Source: Candidatus Solirubrobacter pratensis
GTDB lineage: Bacteria > Actinomycetota > Thermoleophilia > Solirubrobacterales > Solirubrobacteraceae
Length of the DNA stretch: 64,000 nucleotides
Assembly: GCF_000425945.1 (NCBI RefSeq)
Contig: NZ_KE384481.1
Span: 434,001 to 498,000, forward strand
Direction: 5' to 3'
Positions 1-10,359 of the stretch are shown here, piece after piece. Within the stretch, counting starts at the first letter, position 1. Every line of letters begins with the position of its first letter. The translations under genes and the position numbers were made by a program. Under the pieces are notes generated by a model, which saw nothing but the letters and a program-made list of their open reading frames with translations, had not been told where the DNA came from and did not search any database.

Positions 1-24
1 GCACGCGCGCTGAAGGACGGCTGA
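1..24 (+). CDS. Possible C-terminal end of an upstream gene (partial)
   Basis: The first reading frame runs from the window edge through seven codons (A-R-A-L-K-D-G) to a TGA at 22-24. It is too short to identify and may be chance. Confidence 0.25.
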   Translation, partial: ARALKDG

Positions 25-106
25 CCGCGTCGCCGTCTACACAGAGGCTTGATCGGCGCTTCGTGCGGGAATCCTGCCTATACAAACGCGCTTCCAGGAG
101 GACCGC

Positions 107-682
107 ATGTCTGTTCGCACAACTGAGACGCCGCCGCGCAGCGGCGTGTCGCTTGCCAAGGGGCCCGTCGCGGTGATCGGGCTCGCGTCGCTCGCGCTCG
201 GGGTGCTCGGGCTGATCTTCGCGAGCACGAGCTTCAGCACGGACGCGCCCGACGGCATCGTCAACGGCGGGACGTTCATCGGCATCGAGGGCAACGGCTG
301 GACCTGGGTGGCGTTCGCCGCCGGCGGCCTGTTGCTGCTGCTCGGCTCGCCGATCCACTGGGGCGCCAAGTCGATGGCGTTCATGGTCGGCGTCGCCTAC
401 GGCGTGGGCGCGCTGATCGCGCTCTCCGACGGGACCGACATCCTCGGCATCTTCGCCACCAACAACTGGACCAAGCTGGTCCTCGGCGTCGGCGGCATCG
501 CGCTGATCGTGCTCTCGACGCTGCCGCGCGTCGGCCGCCGCCGCGGGGCCGCGCCGATCGACACCGGCACCGAGATCGAGCGCCGCCGCTTCGGCCGCGA
601 CCGCGTGGTCGAGCGCGAGACCGTGCCCGCCGCCGGCCGCACCGAGTCCCCGGGCAACGGGACGCTCGACGACCGGCGCTAG
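107..682 (+). CDS. Four-helix membrane protein, DUF4383-like
   Basis: This 191-residue protein is predicted to sit in the cytoplasmic membrane. Four hydrophobic segments fall at about residues 20-45, 63-82, 88-106 and 120-140, followed by a charged Arg-rich cytoplasmic tail. The stretch GIFATNNWTKLVLGVGGIAL resembles the conserved core of DUF4383 proteins, which are common in actinobacteria and have no known function. The ATG start is supported by an AGGAGG ribosome site at 96-101. The gene stands alone and is convergent with the ABC-F gene. The family assignment is by eye; a generic small membrane protein is the alternative. Confidence 0.8.
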   Translation: MSVRTTETPPRSGVSLAKGPVAVIGLASLALGVLGLIFASTSFSTDAPDGIVNGGTFIGIEGNGWTWVAFAAGGLLLLLGSPIHWGAKSMAFMVGVAYGVGALIALSDGTDILGIFATNNWTKLVLGVGGIALIVLSTLPRVGRRRGAAPIDTGTEIERRRFGRDRVVERETVPAAGRTESPGNGTLDDRR

Positions 683-685
683 CGC

Positions 686-2557
<1,872 letters not shown>

Positions 2558-2571
2558 GGCCTCCGAGGATA

Positions 2572-2583
2572 GGTAACGGTAAC
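2572..2583. repeat. Tandem GGTAAC-GGTAAC between divergent genes
   Basis: Two perfect copies of the hexamer GGTAAC lie back to back in the 35-bp gap between the divergent ABC-F gene and the small membrane-protein gene. The position suggests an operator or promoter element, but no matching regulator was identified. Confidence 0.4.
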
Positions 2584-2592
2584 CTGCACCCC

Positions 2593-2853
2593 ATGGTCCG
2601 GACCGCCCTGCTCACGCTCTCCTTCCTGCTCCTCGCCGCGCCCGCCGCGCTCGCCGCCGACGACGGGCAGGGGACCTACGGTCCCGCGAGCGACAAGGTC
2701 GTCACCGACGCGGGCTTCATCCTGATCGGCGGCATCCCGATGCTGCTGATGCTGCTCTCGATCGCCTACAGCGTCCTGGACCACCGCCGGGTCCGCCGCT
2801 TGGAGGCCGCGAAGAAGCGGCGCGCCCGCGCAGACCAGCGCGGCGGTTGGTAG
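2593..2853 (+). CDS. Small exported single-pass membrane protein
   Basis: This 86-residue protein of unknown function has an N-terminal signal peptide (MVRTALLTLSFLLLAAPAALA, likely cleavage after ALA). A short extracellular stretch follows, then one transmembrane helix at about residues 44-62 and a basic cytoplasmic tail. The ATG lies close to the divergent ABC-F start. Its TAG stop is embedded in the TTG start of the next gene, which suggests translational coupling to the enoyl-CoA hydratase. Confidence 0.7.
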   Translation: MVRTALLTLSFLLLAAPAALAADDGQGTYGPASDKVVTDAGFILIGGIPMLLMLLSIAYSVLDHRRVRRLEAAKKRRARADQRGGW

Positions 2854-3593
2854 CCGGCGAGCGGCGCGGCGCCGCGGCGCTGGTCACGATCGACCGGCCC
2901 GAGCGCCACAACGCGGTCGACGGCGAGACGGCGGCCGCCCTGCTCGCAGCCTTCCGCGCCTTCGCGGCCGACGACGACGCGCGCGTCCTCGTGCTGACCG
3001 GCGCGGGCGATGCCGCGTTCTGCGCCGGCGCCGACCTGAAGGCGATCGAGACGCTCGACGTCGACGCGCCGGGCGGGCCGCTCGGCTTCACCCGCCTGGC
3101 CTCGCCGAAGCCGACGATCGCGGCGATCTCGGGTTGGTGCCTGGCCGGCGGGCTGGAGCTCGCGCTGTGGTGCGACCTGCGGATCGCGACCGAGACCGCC
3201 GTCCTCGGCTGCGCCGAGCGCCGCTGGGGCGTGCCGCTGGTCGACGGCGGCACGCAGCGGCTGCCGCGCGTGATCGGCACCGGCCGCGCGCTCGAGCTGG
3301 TGCTCACCGGCCGCGACGTCGCCGCCGCCGAGGCGCTGTCGATCGGCCTCGTCAACGAGGTCGTGCCGCCCGGGCGCCACGTCGAGCGCGCGCTCGAGCT
3401 GGCCGAGGCGATCGCCGCGCATCCGCAGGAGACCGTGCGCTCGGACCGCCGCGCGCTGCTCGAGGGCGAGGGCCTGACGCTCGCCGAGGGCCTCGCGCTG
3501 GAAGCGCGCCTCGGCCGCGACCGGCTCGCCGACGCGCGCGACGGCGCGGAGCGGTTCGCGCGCCGCCCCGGCGGCGCGACTCCCGGCCGTTAG
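2847..3593 (+). CDS. Enoyl-CoA hydratase/isomerase family (crotonase) protein
   Basis: The 248-residue protein has the crotonase fold. Members hydrate or isomerise acyl-CoA thioesters in beta-oxidation and related pathways. The CoA and oxyanion-hole segments GADLKAIET and SGWCLAGGLELALWCDLR and the motif DGGTQRLPRVIGTGRALEL are readable. In the usual catalytic-Glu region the sequence reads GVPLVDGGTQ, so one classical glutamate may be an aspartate and hydratase activity is not certain. The chosen TTG start overlaps the preceding stop; no later start preserves the first strand. Confidence 0.88.
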   Translation: MVAGERRGAAALVTIDRPERHNAVDGETAAALLAAFRAFAADDDARVLVLTGAGDAAFCAGADLKAIETLDVDAPGGPLGFTRLASPKPTIAAISGWCLAGGLELALWCDLRIATETAVLGCAERRWGVPLVDGGTQRLPRVIGTGRALELVLTGRDVAAAEALSIGLVNEVVPPGRHVERALELAEAIAAHPQETVRSDRRALLEGEGLTLAEGLALEARLGRDRLADARDGAERFARRPGGATPGR

Positions 3594-3642
3594 CGGGTCC
3601 AACAGCGTCACGGGACGGGTGCGGTGACGTACTCTCCCGGCG

Positions 3643-5610
3643 GTGAGCTACTTCGTCACAGGTGCCACAGGGTTCATCGGCCGCCACCTCGTCGAGCGCC
3701 TGCTCGAGCGCGAGGGAGACATCTACGTGCTCGTGCGCGAGGGCTCGCAGGAGAAGCTGGACGCGCTGATCGAGCGGTGGGGCGCTCCAGACCGGATCAA
3801 GCCGGTCGTGGGCGATCTCTCGGAGAGCCGGCTCGGAGTGGACCCGGGCTCGCTCCCGCAGATCGACCACTTCTTCCACCTCGCCGCCATCTACGACATG
3901 ACCGCGGACGAGACGCGCAACGCGCTGCTCAACGTCGGCGGCACGCAGAACGCGGTCGACCTCGCCAACGCGCTGGAGGCCGGGCGCTTCCACCACATCT
4001 CTTCGATCGCGGTCGCCGGCCTCTACAAGGGCACGTTCAACGAGGACATGTTCGACGAGGGCCAGCCGCTCGCCCATCCGTACCACCGCACGAAGTTCGA
4101 GTCGGAGAAGCTGGTGCGCGAGCGGGTGAAGTCCCCGTGGCGCGTGTACCGGCCGTCGGTCGTCGTCGGCAACTCCAAGACCGGCGAGATGGACAAGATC
4201 GACGGGCCGTACTACTTCTTCAAGGCGATCCAGCGGATCCGCCACGCGCTGCCGCAGTGGTTCCCGCTGGTGTCGGTCGAGTGGGGCTGGACCAACATCG
4301 TCCCGGTCGACTACGTCGCCGCCGCGATCGACCACATCGCCCACCAGGAGGGGCTCGACGGCCAGGCGTTCCACGTCGTGGATCCGAAGGGCCAGCGCTC
4401 CGGCGACGTGCTGAACACGTTCGCCGACGCCGCGCACGCGCCGCAGGCGGTCATGCGCGTGGATCGCAAGATCATGCAGAACCTGCCCAAGGGCGTGCTG
4501 AGCTTCGCGATGAAGCTCCCCGCCCTCAAGCAGATCCGCGGGCAGTTCCTCGCCGACCTCGGCATCCCCGAGGAGATCGTCGACTACATCGCGCTGTCGT
4601 GCCGCTTCGACGCGCGCGACACCCAGCGCGCGCTGCGCGGCACGGGCATCGAGCTGCCGCCGCTGGAGTCCTACAGCGAGAAGCTGTGGGACTACTGGGA
4701 GCGGGTGCTCGACCCCGACCTCTACAAGGACCGCAGCTTCGAGGGCGCCGTCAACGGCAGGACCGTCGTCATCACCGGCGCGTCGTCGGGCATCGGGCGC
4801 GCCGCGGCGCTGAAGATCGCGGCGGCCGGCGGCATCCCGATCCTCGTCGCGCGCACGCTCGAGAAGCTCGAGGAGGTCAAGCGCGAGATCGAGGCGGCCG
4901 GCGGGACGGCGTACGTGTACTCGTGCGACCTGTCGGACTTCGACGCGATCGAGAAGCTCGTCGAGGACCTGCTCGCCGACCACCCGCGGATCGACATGCT
5001 CGTCAACAACGCGGGCCGCTCGATCCGGCGCTCGGTGGCGGTCTCCTACGACCGCTTCCACGACTACGAGCGCACCGTGCGGCTCAACTACCTCTCCCCC
5101 GTGAAGCTGCTGCTCGGGCTGCTGCCGCACATGCGCGACCAGGGCGGCGGCCACGTCGTCAACGTCTCCTCGATCGGCGTCCAGACCAACCCGCCGCGCT
5201 TCAGCGCCTACGTCGGCTCCAAGGCGGCGCTGGACGCGTTCACGCGCGTGGTGAGCTCGGAGACGATCGGCGACGGGGTGACGTTCACGACGATCCACAT
5301 GCCGCTCGTGCGGACGCCGATGATCGCGCCGACGAAGATGTACGACTCCTTCCCGACGATCACGCCGGACGAGGCGGCGGACATGGTGTGCGAGGCGATC
5401 CGCGCTAAGCCGAAGCAGATCAACACCCGGCTCGGCACCTTCGGCGAGGTCGCGTACGCGCTCGCGCCGAAGGCGGTCGACCAGATCCTGCACCTCGCGT
5501 ACCGCGTCTTCCCGGAGTCCTCGGCGGCGAAGGGGCAGAAGGACGGCGACGACCGCGCCTCGGGCGAGGCGACGGCGCTCGCGTACCTGATGCGCGGAGT
5601 GCATTGGTAG
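3643..5610 (+). CDS. Two-domain SDR protein, fatty acyl-CoA reductase type (AcrA1/FcrA-like)
   Basis: The 655-residue protein fuses two Rossmann domains. The N-terminal half (about 1-360) is an extended, male-sterility-type SDR with nucleotide motif GATGFIGRH and a YHRTK catalytic pair. The C-terminal half (about 370-640) is a classical SDR with GASSGIGR, NNAG and YVGSK. This layout and length match mycobacterial Rv3391 (acrA1), a reported acyl-CoA reductase that yields fatty aldehyde or alcohol. The likely substrate is a long-chain acyl-CoA with NAD(P)H. The GTG start at 3643 immediately precedes the first strand. The aldose epimerase start overlaps its stop, so the two are probably co-transcribed. 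Confidence 0.85.
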   Translation: MSYFVTGATGFIGRHLVERLLEREGDIYVLVREGSQEKLDALIERWGAPDRIKPVVGDLSESRLGVDPGSLPQIDHFFHLAAIYDMTADETRNALLNVGGTQNAVDLANALEAGRFHHISSIAVAGLYKGTFNEDMFDEGQPLAHPYHRTKFESEKLVRERVKSPWRVYRPSVVVGNSKTGEMDKIDGPYYFFKAIQRIRHALPQWFPLVSVEWGWTNIVPVDYVAAAIDHIAHQEGLDGQAFHVVDPKGQRSGDVLNTFADAAHAPQAVMRVDRKIMQNLPKGVLSFAMKLPALKQIRGQFLADLGIPEEIVDYIALSCRFDARDTQRALRGTGIELPPLESYSEKLWDYWERVLDPDLYKDRSFEGAVNGRTVVITGASSGIGRAAALKIAAAGGIPILVARTLEKLEEVKREIEAAGGTAYVYSCDLSDFDAIEKLVEDLLADHPRIDMLVNNAGRSIRRSVAVSYDRFHDYERTVRLNYLSPVKLLLGLLPHMRDQGGGHVVNVSSIGVQTNPPRFSAYVGSKAALDAFTRVVSSETIGDGVTFTTIHMPLVRTPMIAPTKMYDSFPTITPDEAADMVCEAIRAKPKQINTRLGTFGEVAYALAPKAVDQILHLAYRVFPESSAAKGQKDGDDRASGEATALAYLMRGVHW

Positions 5611-6467
5611 CCACGCGCGTCCTGCGCTCGGGCGCCCTTACGGCGACCTTCGCGCCCGCCTTCGGCATGATCTGCTCCTCGCTGCTGCACCGCGGCGAGG
5701 AGCTGCTGGGGCAGCGCAAGGGGCTGGAGGAGTACGCGCGCGGCGGCTCGACGATGGGCATCCCGCTGCTGCACCCGTGGGCCAACCGGCTCGGCGGCTT
5801 CGAGTACGGGTTCGCGGGCGTCGCCGTGACGATCGACCCCGGCGACGTGCGGCTGGAGGAGCACGGACTGCCCGTCCACGGCATTCCGGCGGCCGTGCGC
5901 GGGTGGGAGACCGTCGAGGCGACCGACGTCCGGCTCGTCGCGGGCCGCGACGTGCGCGGCCTGGCGGCGTTCCCGTTCGACCACCGGATCCAGGTCGCGG
6001 CAGAGCTCGACGACTCGCGGCTGGCGATCACCACGACGCTCACCGCGCTCGGGGATCGCCCGGTGCCGATCTGCTTCGGCCACCATCCCTACCTCCAGCT
6101 TCCCGGCGTCGCGCGCGCGGACTGGCAGATCACGGCGCCGGTGCGCGAGCGGCTGCTGCTGGACGAGCGGCTGCTGCCGACCGGCGAGCGCGAGCCCGCC
6201 GGCGACCTCGACGGCCCGCTCGGCGACCGCACGTTCGACGACGCCTTCACGCTCAGGCCCGGCGCCTTCGGGCTCGCGGGCGGCGGCCGCCGCGTCGAGG
6301 TCGCGTTCGGGCGCGGCTACCGGCTGGCGCAGATCTTCGCGCCGGGCGACCTCGACGTGGTCTGCTTCGAGCCGATGACGGCGCCCGCCGACGCGCTCCG
6401 GCACGCGCCCGCGGCGGTCGCGCCCGGCGAGTCCTTCCGTGCCGGATTCAGCATCAGCGTCCGCTGA
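5604..6467 (+). CDS. Aldose 1-epimerase (mutarotase) family protein
   Basis: The 287-residue protein resembles the GalM-type mutarotase fold, which interconverts alpha and beta anomers of aldohexoses. Readable landmarks are MGIPLLHPWANRLGG near the N-terminus, the histidine motif GLPVHGIP, the FGHHPYLQLPG segment carrying the second active-site histidine, and a late acidic segment VVCFEPMTAP. The start is a TTG that overlaps the TAG of the acyl-CoA reductase, the same TTGGTAG arrangement seen at 2847. Specificity (glucose, galactose or another sugar) cannot be assigned. Confidence 0.88.
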   Translation: MVATRVLRSGALTATFAPAFGMICSSLLHRGEELLGQRKGLEEYARGGSTMGIPLLHPWANRLGGFEYGFAGVAVTIDPGDVRLEEHGLPVHGIPAAVRGWETVEATDVRLVAGRDVRGLAAFPFDHRIQVAAELDDSRLAITTTLTALGDRPVPICFGHHPYLQLPGVARADWQITAPVRERLLLDERLLPTGEREPAGDLDGPLGDRTFDDAFTLRPGAFGLAGGGRRVEVAFGRGYRLAQIFAPGDLDVVCFEPMTAPADALRHAPAAVAPGESFRAGFSISVR

Positions 6468-6490
6468 GGCCGGCGCCGGAGGTCCGCCCG

Positions 6491-7084
6491 TTATCGTGTC
6501 CTGCGGCGCCGGTAGTAGTTGCTTGCCTTCTCGCGCCCTCCGCAGATCGACATCGAGCACCAGGTGGCGCTCGTGTTGGCGGAGCGGTCGTAGAAGGCCC
6601 AGTGGCAGCTCAGGCGGGGGCACGCCTTCAGGCGCCTCCAGGTGCCGTCCCACATCGCGACCACCGCGGCGGCGACGACCGTTCCGAGCGCACCGTCCAC
6701 GCCGGTACTTACCGGCGCGAGCGCCGCACCCTCCGCAGGAAGCAGAACCCGCAGCCCGGCGCGTCCCGCGGCGTCCTCCAGCACCTCGCGCGCCCCCGCC
6801 GGTACGGGGGTTCCATGGTTCGCAAGCAGGAGACCGCGCAATGCTTCACGAAGCTCACGCGCGCGGCCCAGTTCGGCCGTGGAGATGGGCGGAGGCGCGT
6901 GCGGTGCGCCGCCGAGGTCACGCAGTGCAAGCCACTCGACGAAGCCGGCGGCGTCATCCAGGAGGTCGGGACCGTGCTCGCGGTCGACCGTGTTGACGAA
7001 ATCTTGAACGAGCGCCAGCGATCCCGGGGCCGGGTCACGTCCTCCGGGTTGCGGGCGTCCCGCCAGCAGGTAAGTGCGCTCCAC
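6491..7084 (-). CDS. CGNR zinc-finger/ABATE-domain protein (putative regulator)
   Basis: The 197-residue protein has an N-terminal helical region (LVQDFVNTVD) typical of the stress-related ABATE module. Its C-terminal zinc finger reads CPRLSCHWAFYDRS followed by WCSMSICGGREKA, equivalent to the CGNR motif but with Gly-Gly replacing Gly-Asn. Such proteins are thought to be DNA-binding transcriptional regulators of actinobacteria. All four zinc-ligand cysteines are present. The start is GTG at 7084. The gene diverges from the solute-binding lipoprotein gene, which it could regulate. Confidence 0.85.
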   Translation of the reverse strand: MERTYLLAGRPQPGGRDPAPGSLALVQDFVNTVDREHGPDLLDDAAGFVEWLALRDLGGAPHAPPPISTAELGRARELREALRGLLLANHGTPVPAGAREVLEDAAGRAGLRVLLPAEGAALAPVSTGVDGALGTVVAAAVVAMWDGTWRRLKACPRLSCHWAFYDRSANTSATWCSMSICGGREKASNYYRRRRTR

Positions 7085-7194
7085 TTGCGCGCCGAAACGC
7101 TACCGTGCGCGGTCTTCGCCAGTACGCTTCTCGCCGGCAGGGGGCCGACGGGAGGCACTGCGCCGGCATCTGGTTTCAAGGAAAGGACGCATTC

Positions 7195-8961
7195 ATGCGA
7201 AGGTCCGCATGGACCCTTGCGGTCGCCGCGATGGCGGCACTGTCGCTCGGCGTTGCCGCCTGCGGAGGCAGCGGGAACAACAGTGACACGGGTGGGAAGA
7301 AGGACGCGACCACCCCGCCGAAGAGCGCCAAGCAGGGCGGTGTACTGACGGTGCTGTGGAGCGGTGATGTCGATCACATCGACTGCGGCGAGGCGTACTA
7401 CCAGATGAGCTACTTCATCTGCTACTCCACGCAGCGCCCGCTCTACTCCTACAAGCCCGACGACGGCGCCACGCTCGTCCCGGACCTCGCCGAGAGCGCT
7501 CCTGAGGTCTCAGCGGACGGCAAGACCGTCACGGTCAAGATCCGCAAGGGCGTCAAGTTCTCCCCGCCGGTCAACCGCGAGGTGACGTCCAAGGACGTCA
7601 AGTACGCGATCGAGCGCGGCTTCTACACGTCCGTCGCCTCCGGCCCGACGTCGACGTACTTCGCCGACCTCGAGGGCGCGAAGATCGGCTCCAAGCCCGG
7701 CAGCGAGGTGTCCGGCATCCAGACGCCGGACGACAACACGATCGTCTTCAAGCTCAAGCGCGCGACCGGCGGCGTGCTGGCCGCGGGCGCGCTCGCGTTC
7801 CCGGAGACGGCGCCGGTGCCTAAGGAGTACGCCTCCAAGTTCGACGCCGAGACGCAGTCGACCTACGGCGAGAACCAGGTCGCGACCGGTCCCTACATGA
7901 TCGAGAACAACGCGGCCGGCAAGGCAGTCGGCTACGAGGCGACCAAGCGCATCCACCTGGTCCGCAACCCGAACTGGGACAAGCAGACCGACTTCAAGCC
8001 GGCGTACCTCGACGAGATCAACAACCTCGAGGGCAACGACGACACGACGGTCTCCTCGCGCCGCATCCTGAGTGGCAAGAGCATGATGAACGGCGACTGG
8101 TCGCCGCCGCCCGAGATCCTCAAGACGGCGGTCACGCAGAACAAGAGCCAGCTCGCGTTCGTCGGCGGCGCCGGCAACCGCTACGTCGCGATGAACACGA
8201 CGATCAAGCCGTTCGACAACATCAACCTGCGCAAGGCCGTCAGCGCGGCGTTCGACCGCGACGCGATGCGCCTGACGCGCGGCGGCGCGCTGATCGGCGA
8301 CATCGCGACGCACTTCATCATGCCCGGCACGCCCGGCTTCGATGAGGCGGGCGGCATGAAGGGCCCAGGCGTGGACTTCCTCCCCGCCGACGGCAAGCCG
8401 AACATGGCGCTGGCCGCGGACTACATGAAGAAGGCCGGCTACCCGTCGGGCAAGTACACGGGCACCGACCCGATCCTGATGGTCGGCTCCAACACCGGCA
8501 TCGCCACCAAGGCCGCGCAGGTGACCAAGGAGCAGTTCGAGAAGCTCGGCTTCAAGGTGACGCTGCGCCTCGTGAACCAGAACACGATGTACACGCGCTA
8601 CTGCAACACGCCGTCCGCGAAGGTCGCGGTCTGCCCGAACGTCGGCTGGATCAAGGACTTCGCCGACGGGCAGACGGTCCTCGATCCGACGTTCAACGGC
8701 AAGAACATCCTCGACCAGGGCAACTCGAACTGGCCGCAGCTCGACGACCCGGCGATCAACAAGGCGATGGATGACGCCGAGACGCTTCCGGCCGACCAGC
8801 GCGCCGCCGCCTGGGCCAACATCGACAAGATGGTGACCGAGCAGGCCGCCGCGATCCCGTGGCTGTGGGACAAGCAGGCGCTGATCATCTCGCCGAACGT
8901 CAACGGCGTGGCGACGCAGTTCAACGCCCAGTGGGACTTGAATTTCACGTCCCTGAAGTGA
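7195..8961 (+). CDS. ABC transporter substrate-binding lipoprotein, family 5 (peptide/nickel type)
   Basis: The 588-residue protein starts with MRRSAWTLAV and a lipobox LGVAAC, placing the lipidated Cys at residue 23, so it is tethered outside the membrane. The body matches the SBP_bac_5 fold (DppA/OppA-like): VLTVLWSGDVDHID at the N-terminus, a repeated PYMIEN...LVRNPNWD segment and a late NLRKAVSAAFDRDAM segment. ATG 7195 is preferred over an in-frame start 90 bases upstream because it gives a proper lipoprotein signal and has GAAAGGA upstream. No permease or ATPase genes follow; the next feature is a terminator, so it is an orphan binding protein that must share a translocator encoded elsewhere. 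Confidence 0.92.
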   Translation: MRRSAWTLAVAAMAALSLGVAACGGSGNNSDTGGKKDATTPPKSAKQGGVLTVLWSGDVDHIDCGEAYYQMSYFICYSTQRPLYSYKPDDGATLVPDLAESAPEVSADGKTVTVKIRKGVKFSPPVNREVTSKDVKYAIERGFYTSVASGPTSTYFADLEGAKIGSKPGSEVSGIQTPDDNTIVFKLKRATGGVLAAGALAFPETAPVPKEYASKFDAETQSTYGENQVATGPYMIENNAAGKAVGYEATKRIHLVRNPNWDKQTDFKPAYLDEINNLEGNDDTTVSSRRILSGKSMMNGDWSPPPEILKTAVTQNKSQLAFVGGAGNRYVAMNTTIKPFDNINLRKAVSAAFDRDAMRLTRGGALIGDIATHFIMPGTPGFDEAGGMKGPGVDFLPADGKPNMALAADYMKKAGYPSGKYTGTDPILMVGSNTGIATKAAQVTKEQFEKLGFKVTLRLVNQNTMYTRYCNTPSAKVAVCPNVGWIKDFADGQTVLDPTFNGKNILDQGNSNWPQLDDPAINKAMDDAETLPADQRAAAWANIDKMVTEQAAAIPWLWDKQALIISPNVNGVATQFNAQWDLNFTSLK

Positions 8962-8983
8962 CCTGAGCGGGTTCTGAGCAGCG

Positions 8984-9018
8984 GCTGCGGCCCCGCGTCA
9001 CGCGGGGCCGCAGCTGTT
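8984..9018 (+). terminator. Intrinsic terminator after the binding-protein gene
   Basis: A perfect 14-bp inverted repeat (arms 8984-8997 and 9001-9014, loop TCA) begins 22 bases after the stop codon and is followed by TGTTTA. It is the strongest rho-independent-type hairpin seen in the window. Confidence 0.85.
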
Positions 9019-9065
9019 TAACAAGCGCGTAGGTTCGCCTTCAGATTCCTTGAGGCGGTTGCCTA

Positions 9066-9938
9066 ATGCTGCGCGGCATGACCACCGCCGCGCCTCCCCA
9101 CGAAGGCCGTGAGCTGGGCGACGGCCTCGGCCTGTTCCTCCAGCGCATCGCCCGCACGCGACTCCTGACCCATGCCGAGGAGCTCGAGCTCGCCCGCCGC
9201 ATCGAACGCGGTGACCTCGCCGCCAAGGACCACATGATCGAGGCCAACCTGCGTCTCGTCGTGCACCTCGCCAAGCGCTTCCAGCGGGAGGACTCGGGGA
9301 TGACGCTCCTGGATCTGATCCAGGAGGGCACGATCGGCCTCGTACGCGCGGTCGAGAAGTTCGACCACCGGCGCGGCCTGCGCTTTTCGACCTACGCGAC
9401 GCTCTGGATCCGCCAGGCGATCGGCCGCGCGATGTCGGAGAAGGGACGCACGGTGCGCCTGCCCGTGCACGTGGGAGATCGGGTGCGCAAGCTGCAGGCG
9501 GTCGAGCGAAGGCTCGCCATGGCGCTCGGCGCGATGCCGACGAGCGCCGAGCTGGCCGGCGAGCTCGAGTGGACGGAGGGCGAGGTGGCCGACGTGCGCC
9601 GCGTCGCGCTCGCGCCCGTGTCGCTGGAGGCGCCGGTCGGCGACGACGGCGACGCCGAGCTCGGCCATCTGCTGGCCGACGAGGGGCCGTCGCCGGAGGA
9701 GTCGGCCGCGGTCTCGCGCATGCACGCCGATCTCGGGAACGTGCTCGCCGGCCTCGACGGGCTCGAGCGCCGCGTGCTCGAGCTGCGCTTCGGCCTCGGC
9801 GCCGAGGCGCCGCACACGCCCGGCCAGGCCGCGAGGGTGCTCGGCATCACGCCGCGCCGCGTCCGCTGCGCCGAGGATCGCGCGCTGCGCCACCTGCGGG
9901 CGTCGCCGGCCACCGGCGCGCTGCGCGACGCCGCATGA
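9066..9938 (+). CDS. RNA polymerase sigma-70 family factor (group 2/3, RpoD-like)
   Basis: The 290-residue factor has region 1.2 (DGLGLFLQRIARTRLLTHAE), region 2 (NLRLVVHLAKRF, then DLIQEGTIGLVRAVEKFD and FSTYATLWIRQAIGRA), region 3 (RLPVHVGDRVRKL) and region 4 (LERRVLELRFGL followed by a helix-turn-helix near 255-280). It lacks the long acidic region 1.1 of a principal sigma factor. It is therefore an alternative or accessory factor directing RNA polymerase to a subset of promoters. Start codons at 9066 and 9078 are both possible. It lies 46 bases upstream of the EACC1-caspase pair on the same strand, which raises the possibility of a shared transcript. Confidence 0.93.
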   Translation: MLRGMTTAAPPHEGRELGDGLGLFLQRIARTRLLTHAEELELARRIERGDLAAKDHMIEANLRLVVHLAKRFQREDSGMTLLDLIQEGTIGLVRAVEKFDHRRGLRFSTYATLWIRQAIGRAMSEKGRTVRLPVHVGDRVRKLQAVERRLAMALGAMPTSAELAGELEWTEGEVADVRRVALAPVSLEAPVGDDGDAELGHLLADEGPSPEESAAVSRMHADLGNVLAGLDGLERRVLELRFGLGAEAPHTPGQAARVLGITPRRVRCAEDRALRHLRASPATGALRDAA

Positions 9939-9984
9939 CCTGACTTGACTTGACGCCCCGGCCCCGGGCTGGGAGCGTGGGCAC

Positions 9985-10353
9985 GTGGAGGCCGTGCGCG
10001 TGGACCTCGACCTCGGGCCGCAGGCGGATGCCGAGGAAGTCGACCGGGCGGTCGGCGAGCTGCTGCGCGAGGTGCGCGAGCTCGACGTCGAGTCGGCCGA
10101 GCGCCTGCCCGGCGGGCCGCCGCCTGACGGCAGCCGCGCCCTGGAGGTCGCGGCGCTCGGCTCGCTCGTGGTGTCGCTCGGCCGCGGCGCGCTGGGCGGG
10201 CTCGCCGGCGTGCTGCAGGCGTGGCTCTCCCGGCGGACGGGCCGCACCGTCAAGCTCACGCTGGGGTCCGACAGCATCGAGATCAGCGGCGGCTCGGACA
10301 CCTACCAGCGGCAGCTGATCGAGACCTTCCTCGCGGCGCACGCCAAGGAGTGA
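9985..10353 (+). CDS. EACC1-type small membrane protein (effector-associated constant component)
   Basis: The 122-residue protein has an N-terminal strand-helix region, a hydrophobic helix at about residues 48-75 (ALGSLVVSLGRGALGGLAGV), and a C-terminal two-strand element with a helix (TVKLTLGSDSIEISGG, then QRQLIETFLAAH). This is the layout of the EACC1 family, small proteins recurrently encoded beside caspase-like, TRADD-N or other effector genes in actinobacterial conflict systems. It probably couples a sensor or effector to the membrane. It starts with GTG at 9985, and its end carries the AAGGAG ribosome site for the caspase gene six bases downstream. Confidence 0.78.
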   Translation: MEAVRVDLDLGPQADAEEVDRAVGELLREVRELDVESAERLPGGPPPDGSRALEVAALGSLVVSLGRGALGGLAGVLQAWLSRRTGRTVKLTLGSDSIEISGGSDTYQRQLIETFLAAHAKE

Positions 10354-10359
10354 CGCGCG

